Assembly: GCA_910583615.1 (NCBI GenBank)
Contig: CAJTXP010000009.1
Span: 1-64,000 of the forward strand
Direction: 5' to 3'
Source of the DNA: an uncultured Lachnospiraceae bacterium
GTDB lineage: Bacteria > Bacillota > Clostridia > Lachnospirales > Lachnospiraceae
Length of the DNA stretch: 64,000 nt
Below are positions 40,913 through 49,867 of the stretch, piece by piece (the stretch's first letter is position 1; each line of letters opens with the position of its first letter). The notes beneath the pieces were generated by a model that did no database searches, had not been told where the DNA came from, and saw only the letters and a list, made by a program, of their open reading frames with translations. Both the position numbers and the translations under genes were made by a program.

Positions 40913-42649
40913 CTATACCTGCTGGATTCCGGAGATGTCTGAATCGATCATCATGGAATAATTGGTGTAGTAGACGACAAATCCGGGTCTTGAGCCATTT
41001 GGCTTTTTCACATGTTTTTTCTCAACATAGTCCACCTCTACTTTGTCGGCGCCCCGGTTACTGGAGTAGTAGGCAGCAAGCCTTGCCGCTTCTTCAAATG
41101 TGCTGTCCGGAAGTTCGTCGCCGTTGGTCTGGACGATCACATGAGAACCAGGCGCGCCTTTTGCGTGGAACCACCAGTCATTTCCTTTTGCAGTCTGGAA
41201 GGTCAGTTCCTCATTCTGCAGATTGTTTTTTCCCACATACATGTGGTAACCGTCGCCTGAAATATAGTGAAAGGGCTTTGAAGTGATTTTCGGGCGCCTG
41301 CTGCCCGGATTTCTCTTCCGGATATAGCCGGATTCCATCAGTTCTTCTCTGATCTGAATCAGGTCCTCTTCCTGAAGGGCAATATCCAGCGCAGTCTGGA
41401 CAGAACGCAGGTGTTCGATTTCAGCATGGGTTTCTTTCAGAAGCGTAGTGACGGCTTCGTGGGTTCTCTTCAGTTTTCCATATTTCTCAAAATATTTTTT
41501 GGCATTTTCCTGGATCGGGATCTGAGGGTCCAGGGGAACTGTGATCATTTCGCCTGTATAATAATTCAGCACTTCAAAATTTTTACTTCCCTGTTCTACT
41601 CCATATCCGTACGTATTGATCAGTTCCCCGTAGATCCGGTATTTTTCACGTTTTTCTGTATCTTTTAACTGTTTTGCCTGCAGATCGTATTTTTTCACAT
41701 TCCGCTCCAGAGCAGTCTGCACGATCCGGCGCAGGTCTGTGGATTTCTGACGGATACGGGTCAGCATGTTTTTCTCTGCATAATACCGTTCCAGAAGGCT
41801 GGAGACGGATGAAAATGTTTCTTTCCGGCAGTGGTTATAAACCGTGAGCGGAAGACAGGAAAATTCCACCGGGATTTTTCCGTCATAATAAATGGCCGGT
41901 TCACAGTCACCGGAGCGGACCGGCTCCAGAAACCGGAGGAAAGTCCGGTACAGATGGATCAGTTCTGGCTGCTCATAAGAATTCGCCGGCCGGTCGGAAT
42001 CCAGAAAAGCCCGGGCGCAGATTTCTTCTGCTGCGATGGGGCTTAAACCTGTAAGGGAAGTATAGAGCGCTTTGGAAAGCTTTGCCGCTTTTTTCCCCAC
42101 CAGTCCGGTAAAATTTTCTTCGGAAATGGTCAGAGGATTGGCTTTTTCCTGAGTATCCGGAATAAAATATGTCCGCCCGGGCAGAACTTCCCGGACGGAA
42201 CTCATCTGGGCGGATACATGTTTGATACTGTCAATGATCTGATCGGTGTCTGTACAGAATATAATATTGCTGTGTTTTCCCATGATCTCCACAATCAGGT
42301 ATTTCCGGCACAGATCGCCCATCTCATCCAGATGTTCGATTTCAAACCGCAGAATCCGCTCCAGAGAAGGCTGCGTAACCGACAGGATACGTCCGCCGCT
42401 GATGTGTTTCCGAAGCAGCATGCAGAAGTTCGGCGCCGTCATGGGGCCGGGCTTGTTTCCCTCCGTCAGATAGATTAGAGGAAGGCCTGCGTCTGCCGAA
42501 AGAAGAAGCCGGAAATTTCCCTCTCTGGATTTTACAGTCAGAAGGAGCTCATCAGCCTCCGGCTGTGCGATTTTTGAGATTCGCCCGCCGGTCAGCTTTT
42601 CCTGTAATTCATGTGCGATGCATGCGATTGTAATGCCGTCAAATGCCAT
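40913..42649 (-). CDS. rqcH: RqcH/NFACT ribosome-quality-control protein
   Basis: A 578-residue protein formerly called fibronectin-binding protein (FbpA). ATG 42649 is chosen because AGGAG lies eight bases before it and the protein then starts MAFDGITIACIAHELQ. The NFACT-N domain covers residues 1-270, a coiled-coil middle follows, and the C-terminal NFACT-R domain has DWWFHAKGAPGSHVIVQTNG. RqcH recruits alanyl-tRNA to stalled 50S subunits to add Ala tails. It is the only minus-strand protein gene between 11.3 and 64 kb. Confidence 0.93.
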   Translation of the reverse strand: MAFDGITIACIAHELQEKLTGGRISKIAQPEADELLLTVKSREGNFRLLLSADAGLPLIYLTEGNKPGPMTAPNFCMLLRKHISGGRILSVTQPSLERILRFEIEHLDEMGDLCRKYLIVEIMGKHSNIIFCTDTDQIIDSIKHVSAQMSSVREVLPGRTYFIPDTQEKANPLTISEENFTGLVGKKAAKLSKALYTSLTGLSPIAAEEICARAFLDSDRPANSYEQPELIHLYRTFLRFLEPVRSGDCEPAIYYDGKIPVEFSCLPLTVYNHCRKETFSSVSSLLERYYAEKNMLTRIRQKSTDLRRIVQTALERNVKKYDLQAKQLKDTEKREKYRIYGELINTYGYGVEQGSKNFEVLNYYTGEMITVPLDPQIPIQENAKKYFEKYGKLKRTHEAVTTLLKETHAEIEHLRSVQTALDIALQEEDLIQIREELMESGYIRKRNPGSRRPKITSKPFHYISGDGYHMYVGKNNLQNEELTFQTAKGNDWWFHAKGAPGSHVIVQTNGDELPDSTFEEAARLAAYYSSNRGADKVEVDYVEKKHVKKPNGSRPGFVVYYTNYSMMIDSDISGIQQV

Positions 42650-42676
42650 AATGTCGTCTCCTGTTTTATATGTTGC

Positions 42677-42871
42677 GTTACTTTTCACACCTACGCCGTC
42701 CGGACGCCTGTCGGGGCAGATAAGTCTTCCAGACCCCGCTTGCGCTTAATGAAGGGACGCAGCGGTACTAAGGGCGCAAAACACGCGCCCTAAGGACCGG
42801 CGCCCTTCAATGGGTCTGGAAGGCTTATCTGCCCCACCAGGCTGAACACTGGCCGACGTGTGAACAGTAAC
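42677..42871. repeat. R4: 195-bp branched palindrome
   Basis: Ends GTTACTTTTCACAC (42677-42690) and GTGTGAACAGTAAC (42858-42871) match at 13 of 14 positions. Inside, 24 bases at 42713-42736 pair with 42812-42835 (one G-U pair), and AGGGCGC pairs with GCGCCCT (42771-42777 with 42785-42791). The right interior CCAGGCTGAACACTGGCC matches R2 and R3. The gap 42650-42991 holds this repeat, the yicC promoter and nothing else recognisable. Confidence 0.8.
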
Positions 42872-42910
42872 ACTATGTTGCTGCAGATACGCTTTCCTGT
42901 ACCATTATAA

Positions 42911-42939
42911 TTGACAAGATTTAGAAAATCAACTATAAT
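42911..42939 (+). promoter_or_regulatory. consensus sigma-A promoter of yicC
   Basis: TTGACA at 42911-42916, 17-base spacer, TATAAT at 42934-42939. Both hexamers are perfect. It lies 40 bases after the right end of repeat R4 and likely drives yicC-gmk-rpoZ-ptsI. Confidence 0.9.
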
Positions 42940-42991
42940 AAAAACGATTACGGCGGATACATGCAGCGCCAAAACAACGAGGATGATTGGT

Positions 42992-43870
42992 ATGATAAAT
43001 AGTATGACCGGCTTCGGCCGCTGTGAGGTTTCAGAAGGAGACCGTAAAATTACCGTTGAGATGAAGTCCGTGAATCATCGTTATCTGGACGTAAGCATGA
43101 AGATGCCGAAGAAGCTGAATTTTTTCGATTCGTCCATCCGCGCCATTCTGAAAAAATACATTCAGAGGGGAAAGGTGGACATCTATATCAGCTATGAAGA
43201 TATGAGCGAGGGCAATGCAGCGCTGACCTATCATCCGGGGATTGCCGCTCAGTATGTGGAATATTTCCGCCGGATGGAAGAACAGTTTAATCTGAAAAAT
43301 GACATGCAGGTGTCTGTTCTTGCACGCTGTCCGGAGGTTTTTGTGATGGAGGAGCAGCAGGAGGATGAAAAAGAGATCCGGCATCTTCTGGAGCAGGCAG
43401 TCTGCGGAGCCTGTGAGAGATTTGTGGAGGCGCGTGCCCGGGAGGGAGAGGCGCTGAAGGAGGATCTGATTCAGAAGCTGGACGGGATACTGGAGACAGC
43501 CGGAGTGATTGAAGAACGTTTTCCGCAGATTCTGGCAGAATACCGGCAGAAGCTGGAAGCAAAAGTACGGGAGCTGCTCGCGGATGCGCAGGTCGACGAG
43601 AATCGGATTGTGACTGAAGTGACAATATTTGCGGATAAAATATGCGTGGATGAAGAGATCGTGCGTTTGAAAAGCCATGTGGAGGCGATGAAGTCTGCAC
43701 TTAAGACAGGCGGAAGCATTGGGCGGAAGCTGGATTTCATTGCACAGGAGATGAACCGGGAGGCGAACACGACCCTGTCCAAGGCAAACGATCTGGAAGT
43801 GTCCAACTGTGCGATTGATCTTAAGACTGCAATTGAGAAGGTGCGCGAACAGATTCAGAATATAGAATAG
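42992..43870 (+). CDS. yicC: YicC-family endoribonuclease
   Basis: A 292-residue protein. ATG 42992 opens the typical MINSMTGFGRCEVSEGDRK. The EMKSVNHRYLDVSMKMPKKL segment and the C-terminal REANTTLSKANDLEVS(N)CAIDLKTAIEKVREQIQN region define the family. E. coli YicC is an endoribonuclease implicated in small-RNA turnover. In Firmicutes it is typically followed by remA and gmk; remA is missing here, and gmk begins eight bases later. Confidence 0.93.
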   Translation: MINSMTGFGRCEVSEGDRKITVEMKSVNHRYLDVSMKMPKKLNFFDSSIRAILKKYIQRGKVDIYISYEDMSEGNAALTYHPGIAAQYVEYFRRMEEQFNLKNDMQVSVLARCPEVFVMEEQQEDEKEIRHLLEQAVCGACERFVEARAREGEALKEDLIQKLDGILETAGVIEERFPQILAEYRQKLEAKVRELLADAQVDENRIVTEVTIFADKICVDEEIVRLKSHVEAMKSALKTGGSIGRKLDFIAQEMNREANTTLSKANDLEVSNCAIDLKTAIEKVREQIQNIE

Positions 43871-43878
43871 GATAGAAT

Positions 43879-44511
43879 ATGGCAAGAGAGGGAATATTGA
43901 TTGTGGTATCCGGTTTTTCCGGCGCCGGAAAAGGTACGATCATGAAGGAACTGACGGGCAGGCATGAGCAGTATGCGCTGTCTGTTTCAGCGACGACTCG
44001 TGAGGCAAGGCCGGGAGAAAAAGAGGGAAAGGATTACTTTTTCAAAAGCAGAGAAGATTTTGAACGGATGATCGAAGAGGGCGCACTGATCGAATATGCG
44101 CGTTATGTGGGGAACTACTATGGCACACCCAAAGCCTATGTGGAGGAGATGCTTCTAAGCGGGAAAGATGTAATCCTGGAGATTGAGATTCAGGGAGCGC
44201 GTAAGATTCGGGAACAGTTTCCGAATGCGGTGCTTTTGTTTGTAACGACGAAAGATGCGCAGGTGTTGCGGGAAAGACTGAAAAAGAGAGGAACGGAGAG
44301 CCGGGAAGTGATTCAGAAACGGCTTTTAAGAGCTGTGCAGGAGTCGGAGGGAATCGAAGAATATGATTATCTGGTAGTTAATGACGAACTGAATGCCTGC
44401 GTTGCAGAGATTCATTCCATCATTGAGAGTGAGCATCGGAAGATCCGTTATAATATGGAGCTTGTGAACAGAGTGAGAGAAGAACTCAGAAGTTTTTCGA
44501 AAGGAGAATGA
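43879..44511 (+). CDS. gmk: guanylate kinase
   Basis: A 210-residue enzyme converting GMP and ATP to GDP. Walker A is GFSGAGKGTIMKEL near residue 13. The GMP-binding segment SVSATTREARPGEKEGKDYF and the YYGTPKAYVEE segment are intact. Length is normal. It lies eight bases after yicC and three before rpoZ, in a shared transcript. Confidence 0.96.
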   Translation: MAREGILIVVSGFSGAGKGTIMKELTGRHEQYALSVSATTREARPGEKEGKDYFFKSREDFERMIEEGALIEYARYVGNYYGTPKAYVEEMLLSGKDVILEIEIQGARKIREQFPNAVLLFVTTKDAQVLRERLKKRGTESREVIQKRLLRAVQESEGIEEYDYLVVNDELNACVAEIHSIIESEHRKIRYNMELVNRVREELRSFSKGE

Positions 44512-44514
44512 TTT

Positions 44515-44826
44515 ATGCTACATCCGTCTTATACAGACTTAATGAGAACCATCAACAGCGAGGCAGAAGGTGATACGCCAACCGTAAACAGCAGGTATTC
44601 CATCGTTCTGGCGACAGCCAGGAGAGCGAGACAACTGATTGCAGGAGAGGAGGCATATGTAGACAGCAGGGGAAAGAAGCCGCTTTCCATTGCGGTGGAG
44701 GAAGTCAGCAAAGGGTTTGTGACGATTGAACCGGAGACGGAAGAGGCGGAAGCGGAAGATGCTTCCGTTGAAGAAAGCCTGGCGGAAGACCAGGCGGATA
44801 CTATGGACTGGGAGGAAGAGCAATGA
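44515..44826 (+). CDS. rpoZ: RNA polymerase omega subunit
   Basis: A 103-residue subunit that helps assemble RNA polymerase. The core VNSRYSIVLATARRARQLI and KPLSIAVEEVSKGFVTI is conserved. The last 30 residues are an acidic Glu/Ala-rich tail, longer than in E. coli and common in Clostridia. The gmk-rpoZ order is conserved in Firmicutes. Its stop overlaps the ptsI start by four bases (ATGA), an unusual coupling. Confidence 0.92.
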   Translation: MLHPSYTDLMRTINSEAEGDTPTVNSRYSIVLATARRARQLIAGEEAYVDSRGKKPLSIAVEEVSKGFVTIEPETEEAEAEDASVEESLAEDQADTMDWEEEQ

Positions 44827-46439
44827 TTGTAAGAGAAGGCAAGAGCGTATTCAAAGGAGTTGCCATTGGCAGTATTTTCGTGTATCGGAAGGCTGAAAAG
44901 GCAGTCAGCAAAGTAGAGATCGAAGATACTGCAGCGGAGCTTGCCCGTTTTGAGGCAGCGAAAGAAAAAGCCATGGGGCAGCTGAAAGGACTTTATGAGA
45001 AGGCCCGGGTAGATGTTGGGGAAGAAGAGGCAATGATTTTCGACGTTCATCAGATGCTTCTGGACGATCTGGATTATAATGAGTCCATCACCGGCATTAT
45101 TGAAAATGACAGGATGAATGCAGAGTACGCAGTGTTCATGACCGGTGAGCAGATGGCGGCCATGTTCCTGAGCATGGAAGACGACTATATGAGAGGCCGG
45201 GCAGCGGATATTCATGATATATCAGACCGTCTGATCTCGATCCTGAACGGAACGCAGGTAAGCCCGGAGGCAATGCCGGAACCGGTTATCATCGTGGCTG
45301 AAGATCTGGCGCCCAGTGAGACGGTGCAGTTTGACAAGAGCAAGCTTCTTGCGATTGTAACCCAGAAGGGTTCGGCCAACTCTCATACGGCAATTCTTGC
45401 CAGAACGATGAATATTCCGTCGCTTGTGACAACGGATATTGAAGTTGATCAGGAATACCATGGAAGGCAGGCCATCGTAGACGGCTTTGCAGGCCTGATC
45501 TACATTGATCCGGATGATGAGACCATGGCAAAACTGGTGGAGAAAAAGAAGAAGGCAGATGAGCAGAGAGCGCTTCTTCAGGAGATGAAGGGGAAGGAGA
45601 CTGTCACAAAGGCAGGTAAGCATATTCATCTGTATTCCAATATTGGCGGCGTCAATGATGTAGATGCAGTTCTGGAGAATGATTCAGAAGGTATCGGACT
45701 GTTCCGCAGCGAGTTTTTGTACCTTGGATGCGATGATTATCCAAGTGAAGAGGTACAGTTTGATGCGTATAAGACGGTTCTGTCCCGGATGGAGGGCAAA
45801 AAAGTCATTATCCGTACGCTGGATATTGGTGCGGACAAACAGATTGATTATTTTGATCTTCCAAAGGAAGATAATCCGGCCCTTGGCTATCGTGCGATCC
45901 GTATCTGTCTGACCCGGAAAGAGGTGTTTAAGACACAGCTTCGTGCGCTGTTCCGTGCGTCTGCGTTCGGTAATCTGGGAATTATGTTCCCGATGATTAT
46001 TTCTGTAAAGGAGATCGAACAGATCAAGGAGATCGTGGAGGAAGTGAAGCTGGAGCTGGCAAGAGAGGATATTGCTACGGGAGAAGTAGAACTTGGCATT
46101 ATGATTGAGACTCCGGCAGCAGCAGTTACCAGCGATCTGCTGGCGCCCCATGTGGATTTTTTCAGTATTGGAACCAATGACCTGAGTCAGTACACGCTGG
46201 CAATCGACCGTCAGAATCAGTCTCTGGACAATTTCTTTGATCCTCATCATGAGGCGATTCTGCGTCTGATCCAGATGACCATCGAGAATGCGCATAAGTA
46301 CGGCGCATGGTGCGGAATCTGCGGTGAGCTGGGAGCAGATGAGGAACTGACGGCGAAGTTTGTTCAGATGGGTATCGACGAGCTGTCCGTATCTCCGGGA
46401 TATACGCTGGAGCTTAGAAAACGGATCCGCGAGTGCTGA
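44823..46439 (+). CDS. ptsI: PTS enzyme I
   Basis: A 538-residue phosphoenolpyruvate-protein phosphotransferase. The phospho-acceptor His188 lies in NSHTAILARTMNIPSL. PEP-binding residues are in GIGLFRSEFLYLG and LDIGADKQ, and the dimer region has FSIGTNDLSQYTLAID and the CGICGELGAD motif. Length is slightly below the usual 570. It transfers phosphate from PEP to HPr, whose gene follows 92 bases later. Its start overlaps rpoZ, so expression is tied to the gmk-rpoZ transcript. Confidence 0.95.
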   Translation: MIVREGKSVFKGVAIGSIFVYRKAEKAVSKVEIEDTAAELARFEAAKEKAMGQLKGLYEKARVDVGEEEAMIFDVHQMLLDDLDYNESITGIIENDRMNAEYAVFMTGEQMAAMFLSMEDDYMRGRAADIHDISDRLISILNGTQVSPEAMPEPVIIVAEDLAPSETVQFDKSKLLAIVTQKGSANSHTAILARTMNIPSLVTTDIEVDQEYHGRQAIVDGFAGLIYIDPDDETMAKLVEKKKKADEQRALLQEMKGKETVTKAGKHIHLYSNIGGVNDVDAVLENDSEGIGLFRSEFLYLGCDDYPSEEVQFDAYKTVLSRMEGKKVIIRTLDIGADKQIDYFDLPKEDNPALGYRAIRICLTRKEVFKTQLRALFRASAFGNLGIMFPMIISVKEIEQIKEIVEEVKLELAREDIATGEVELGIMIETPAAAVTSDLLAPHVDFFSIGTNDLSQYTLAIDRQNQSLDNFFDPHHEAILRLIQMTIENAHKYGAWCGICGELGADEELTAKFVQMGIDELSVSPGYTLELRKRIREC

Positions 46440-46531
46440 TCCTGCGGTGTCCGGCGTTTGAAACATGCAGGACTTTGCAGTTGTTTATGCAGTCAATAAA
46501 ATAAAAATTTAAATAAAAGGAGAAAAAAGAC

Positions 46532-46789
46532 ATGAAATCATTTACTTACACCATTCAGGATGAACTTGGAATCCATGCAAGACCGGCAGGAATGCTTGCA
46601 AAAGCGGTAGCAGGTTACAAGAGTGTTGTGACTCTTGACAACGGAACCAAGAAGGCAGACGCCAAGAGACTGATGGCAATTATGAGCATGGGAGTAAAGA
46701 AGGGACATACGGTTACCGTAACAGTGGAAGGTGAAGACGAGGATGCAGCAGCAGCAGCGCTCGAGGAATTCTTCAAGACCAACCTGTAA
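46532..46789 (+). CDS. ptsH: HPr phosphocarrier protein lacking Ser46
   Basis: An 85-residue HPr with the active His15 in GIHARPAGMLAKAV. The regulatory Ser46 of Firmicute HPr, normally in a KSIMGVMSLG context, is Arg46 here (AKRLMAIMSMG). HPr kinase could therefore not phosphorylate this protein at the normal site. Phosphotransfer through His15 should be unaffected. A strong AAAGGAG site precedes it. It may be one of several HPr copies; a regulated one could lie elsewhere. Confidence 0.95.
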   Translation: MKSFTYTIQDELGIHARPAGMLAKAVAGYKSVVTLDNGTKKADAKRLMAIMSMGVKKGHTVTVTVEGEDEDAAAAALEEFFKTNL

Positions 46790-46805
46790 AAACGGGAAAT
46801 CATCA

Positions 46806-46838
46806 GGCTGCCGCAGGATGCGGCAGCCTCTTCCTTTG
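46806..46838 (+). terminator. intrinsic terminator after ptsH
   Basis: GGCTGCCGC (46806-46814) pairs perfectly with GCGGCAGCC (46820-46828) around AGGAT, followed by TCTTCCTTT. It lies 17 bases after the stop codon. Confidence 0.85.
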
Positions 46839-46921
46839 TATGAATAAAGCGGCTTTTGACGGGAATATGATAAAGGACGGGAAAGATGTCCATACTAAGT
46901 AAAAAAGATCTGGAGGTATCA

Positions 46922-49840
46922 ATGACCATAGAACAACTGGAAGCTTACAAGATGATACAAAAAGAGCAGATTCCGGAGCTGAATTCCACCGGATATCTGC
47001 TGAAGCATAAAAGGACCGGTGCGAGAGTGGCGCTGCTTGAAAATGAAGATGAGAATAAAGTATTTACCATCGGGTTTCGCACGCCGCCGTCAGACAGTAC
47101 AGGAGTACCGCATATTATGGAACATTCCGTGCTCTGCGGTTCTGAAACATATCCGGTGAAAGATCCCTTTGTGGAACTGGTGAAAGGGTCTTTGAATACA
47201 TTCCTGAACGCCATGACTTATCCGGACAAGACCGTATATCCGGTAGCAAGCTGTAATGACCAGGATTTCCAGAATCTGATGCATGTCTATCTGGACGCCG
47301 TCTTCCATCCCAATATCTACCGGGAAGAAAAGATCTTCCGGCAGGAGGGCTGGCACTATGAACTGGAATCGGAAAAGGAACCGGTGATTTATAATGGTGT
47401 TGTCTATAATGAGATGAAAGGGGCATTTTCTTCTCCGGAAGATATGCTGGATCGTGAGATTATGACGACGCTGTACCCGGATACGCCTTATTTTTACGAA
47501 TCAGGCGGAGATCCGAAGCATATTCCGGAGCTTACGTATGAGGATTTTCTTGCATTTCATAAAAAGTTCTATCATCCATCCAACAGTTATATTTATTTAT
47601 ATGGAAATATGGATATGGCAGAAAAGCTGGAATGGATAGATAAGCATTATCTGAGCAGATATGAATATCTTGACGTCGATTCTACCATTGCAAAACAGGA
47701 TTCCTTTGACTGTATGAGAGAGCGGACGGTGGACTATCCGATTTCGGCAGGAGAGTCCGTGAAGAATCAGGCGTACCTGTCCTACAGCGCAGTGGTTGGG
47801 GACTCTCTGGATCCGGAACTGTATCTGGCTTTTCAGGTGCTGGAGTATGCGCTTCTGTCCGCGCCGGGCGCACCTTTAAAACAGGCGCTTCTGGATGCGG
47901 GTATTGGAAAGGATATCCTGAGCTCTTATGAAAACGGGATCGCACAGCCGTATTTTTCAGTGATTGCAAAAAATGCGGATGTTGAACAGAAGGATGCTTT
48001 CTTAGATACGATTCGCAGAACGCTGACAGAGATCGCAGAGAACGGATTTGACAGAAAGGCTCTTCAGGCCGGACTTAACTTTTATGAATTCCGTTATCGG
48101 GAGGCTGATTTTGGAAACTATCCCAAAGGGCTTATGTATGGGCTTCAGATGTTTGACAGCTGGCTTTATGATGAGACAAAACCGTTTCTTCATCTGATCG
48201 CGCTGGACAACTTTGCAGTGTTAAAAGACAGGATGAACAGCGGATATTTTGAAGGTCTGGTAAAGACCTGGCTGTTGGATAATACGCATACGGCGCTTCT
48301 GATCCTAAGGCCGGTACCGGGACTGGAGGCGCAGGAGGGAGAACGGGTCGCTCAGTTGCTTCGGAAATACAAAGAAGGGTTGAGTGCGGATGAGACAAAG
48401 AAGCTGATCAAACATACCCATGAGCTGAAGGCGTATCAGGACGAACCGTCTTCCCCGGATGCGCTGCAGAAGATTCCCATGCTGAAGCGGGAGGACATTA
48501 AAAGAAAGATCAGGCCGTTTGTCAATACAGAACTGTGTGTTGATCAAACGATACTTCTGCATCAGGATATTTTCACGAATGGGATCAGCTATATCCGCCT
48601 GCTCTTTGACGCAGAACGACTTCCGGCATCCCTCATTCCCTATATGGGAATCCTGAAACATGTACTCGGGTTTGTGGATACGGAGAATTACAGTTACGGC
48701 GAGCTGTTCAATGAGATCAACTGCCATACCGGCGGGATTGGTCCGGCCATCAATCTTTATGGAAACATGCAGGAGCGGGAGAAGTACCGCGTGATGTTCG
48801 AACTGAAGACGAAGGTGCTTTCAGAAAAGACGGATTTTGCGTTTGCCATGATGCGTGAAATTCTGCACCGGACAAAACTGACGGATAAAAAAAGGCTGTA
48901 TGAGATCGTGGCACAGTTAAAATCCAGGCTTCAGATGTATCTGACTTCTTCCGGACATTCGGCGGCGGCCATGCGTGCAATGGCAGGCTTTTCCGCATCT
49001 GCACGGTTGAATGACCGGATAAACGGGATTGCTTTTTACCAGATGATAGAAGATCTGGAGCGGAATTTTGAGGAACGCTCCGATGATCTGATCCGGAAGC
49101 TTTCTCAGGTGATGCGGTACGTTCTGCGTCCGGAATGCCTGACGGTGAGCTGTACTTCCGGACAGGAAGGGATCGAGGCAGTAAAAAAAGAAATTCCGGC
49201 ATTGAAGAAGGCTTTGTATACAGAACCGCTTCCGGAGTTTTCCGGACAGGAAGAAGAAAAGCTTCAGGTGCAGAAAGAAGGGATCAAGACGCCCTCTGCA
49301 GTTCAGTATGTGGCGCGTGCGGGACATATCGGCAGCTATCACGGAGCATACCGGATCTTGAAAGTAATTCTGAGTTATGATTATCTGTGGATCCAGGTCC
49401 GGGTTAAGGGCGGCGCATACGGCTGCATGAGCGGATTTGGAATCTATGGGGACAGCTATCTGGTATCTTATCGAGATCCGAATCTCGGGCAGACCAATGA
49501 GGTGTTTGAAAAAACAGCAGACTATGTGGAACGGTTTGATGCAGATGAGAGGGATATGACCAGATATATCATCGGCACCATCAGCGAGATGGATACTCCG
49601 CTTACTCCTGCGGCAGAGGGGGCCAGATCCATGTCTGCATGGATGACTCATACGACAGAAGAAGTCCTGCAGAAAATCAGAGATGAGGTGCTGGATGCAT
49701 CGCCGGCGGACATCCGCGCACTGGCCGGCGGGATTCGGGAACTTCTGGCAGAGGAAAGTTTCTGCGCAATTGGAAATGAAAACCGTATCGAGAAGGAAAA
49801 GGAACTGTTCGATCAGACGTTCAGCCTCTTTCATTCTTAA
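46922..49840 (+). CDS. M16C (insulinase/presequence-protease-like) metallopeptidase
   Basis: A 972-residue peptidase made of four tandem alpha/beta repeats in one chain, as in PreP/Cym1. ATG 46922 has GGAGG five bases before it; an in-frame ATG at 46886 is also possible. The inverted zinc motif HIMEH is at residues 64-68. The downstream Glu is probably in NEMKGAFSS. No signal peptide is seen, so it likely degrades peptides in the cytoplasm. It is monocistronic, 27 bases before era. Confidence 0.92.
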   Translation: MTIEQLEAYKMIQKEQIPELNSTGYLLKHKRTGARVALLENEDENKVFTIGFRTPPSDSTGVPHIMEHSVLCGSETYPVKDPFVELVKGSLNTFLNAMTYPDKTVYPVASCNDQDFQNLMHVYLDAVFHPNIYREEKIFRQEGWHYELESEKEPVIYNGVVYNEMKGAFSSPEDMLDREIMTTLYPDTPYFYESGGDPKHIPELTYEDFLAFHKKFYHPSNSYIYLYGNMDMAEKLEWIDKHYLSRYEYLDVDSTIAKQDSFDCMRERTVDYPISAGESVKNQAYLSYSAVVGDSLDPELYLAFQVLEYALLSAPGAPLKQALLDAGIGKDILSSYENGIAQPYFSVIAKNADVEQKDAFLDTIRRTLTEIAENGFDRKALQAGLNFYEFRYREADFGNYPKGLMYGLQMFDSWLYDETKPFLHLIALDNFAVLKDRMNSGYFEGLVKTWLLDNTHTALLILRPVPGLEAQEGERVAQLLRKYKEGLSADETKKLIKHTHELKAYQDEPSSPDALQKIPMLKREDIKRKIRPFVNTELCVDQTILLHQDIFTNGISYIRLLFDAERLPASLIPYMGILKHVLGFVDTENYSYGELFNEINCHTGGIGPAINLYGNMQEREKYRVMFELKTKVLSEKTDFAFAMMREILHRTKLTDKKRLYEIVAQLKSRLQMYLTSSGHSAAAMRAMAGFSASARLNDRINGIAFYQMIEDLERNFEERSDDLIRKLSQVMRYVLRPECLTVSCTSGQEGIEAVKKEIPALKKALYTEPLPEFSGQEEEKLQVQKEGIKTPSAVQYVARAGHIGSYHGAYRILKVILSYDYLWIQVRVKGGAYGCMSGFGIYGDSYLVSYRDPNLGQTNEVFEKTADYVERFDADERDMTRYIIGTISEMDTPLTPAAEGARSMSAWMTHTTEEVLQKIRDEVLDASPADIRALAGGIRELLAEESFCAIGNENRIEKEKELFDQTFSLFHS

Positions 49841-49867
49841 TGCTCCGGAACAGAAAGTGATACAGAT

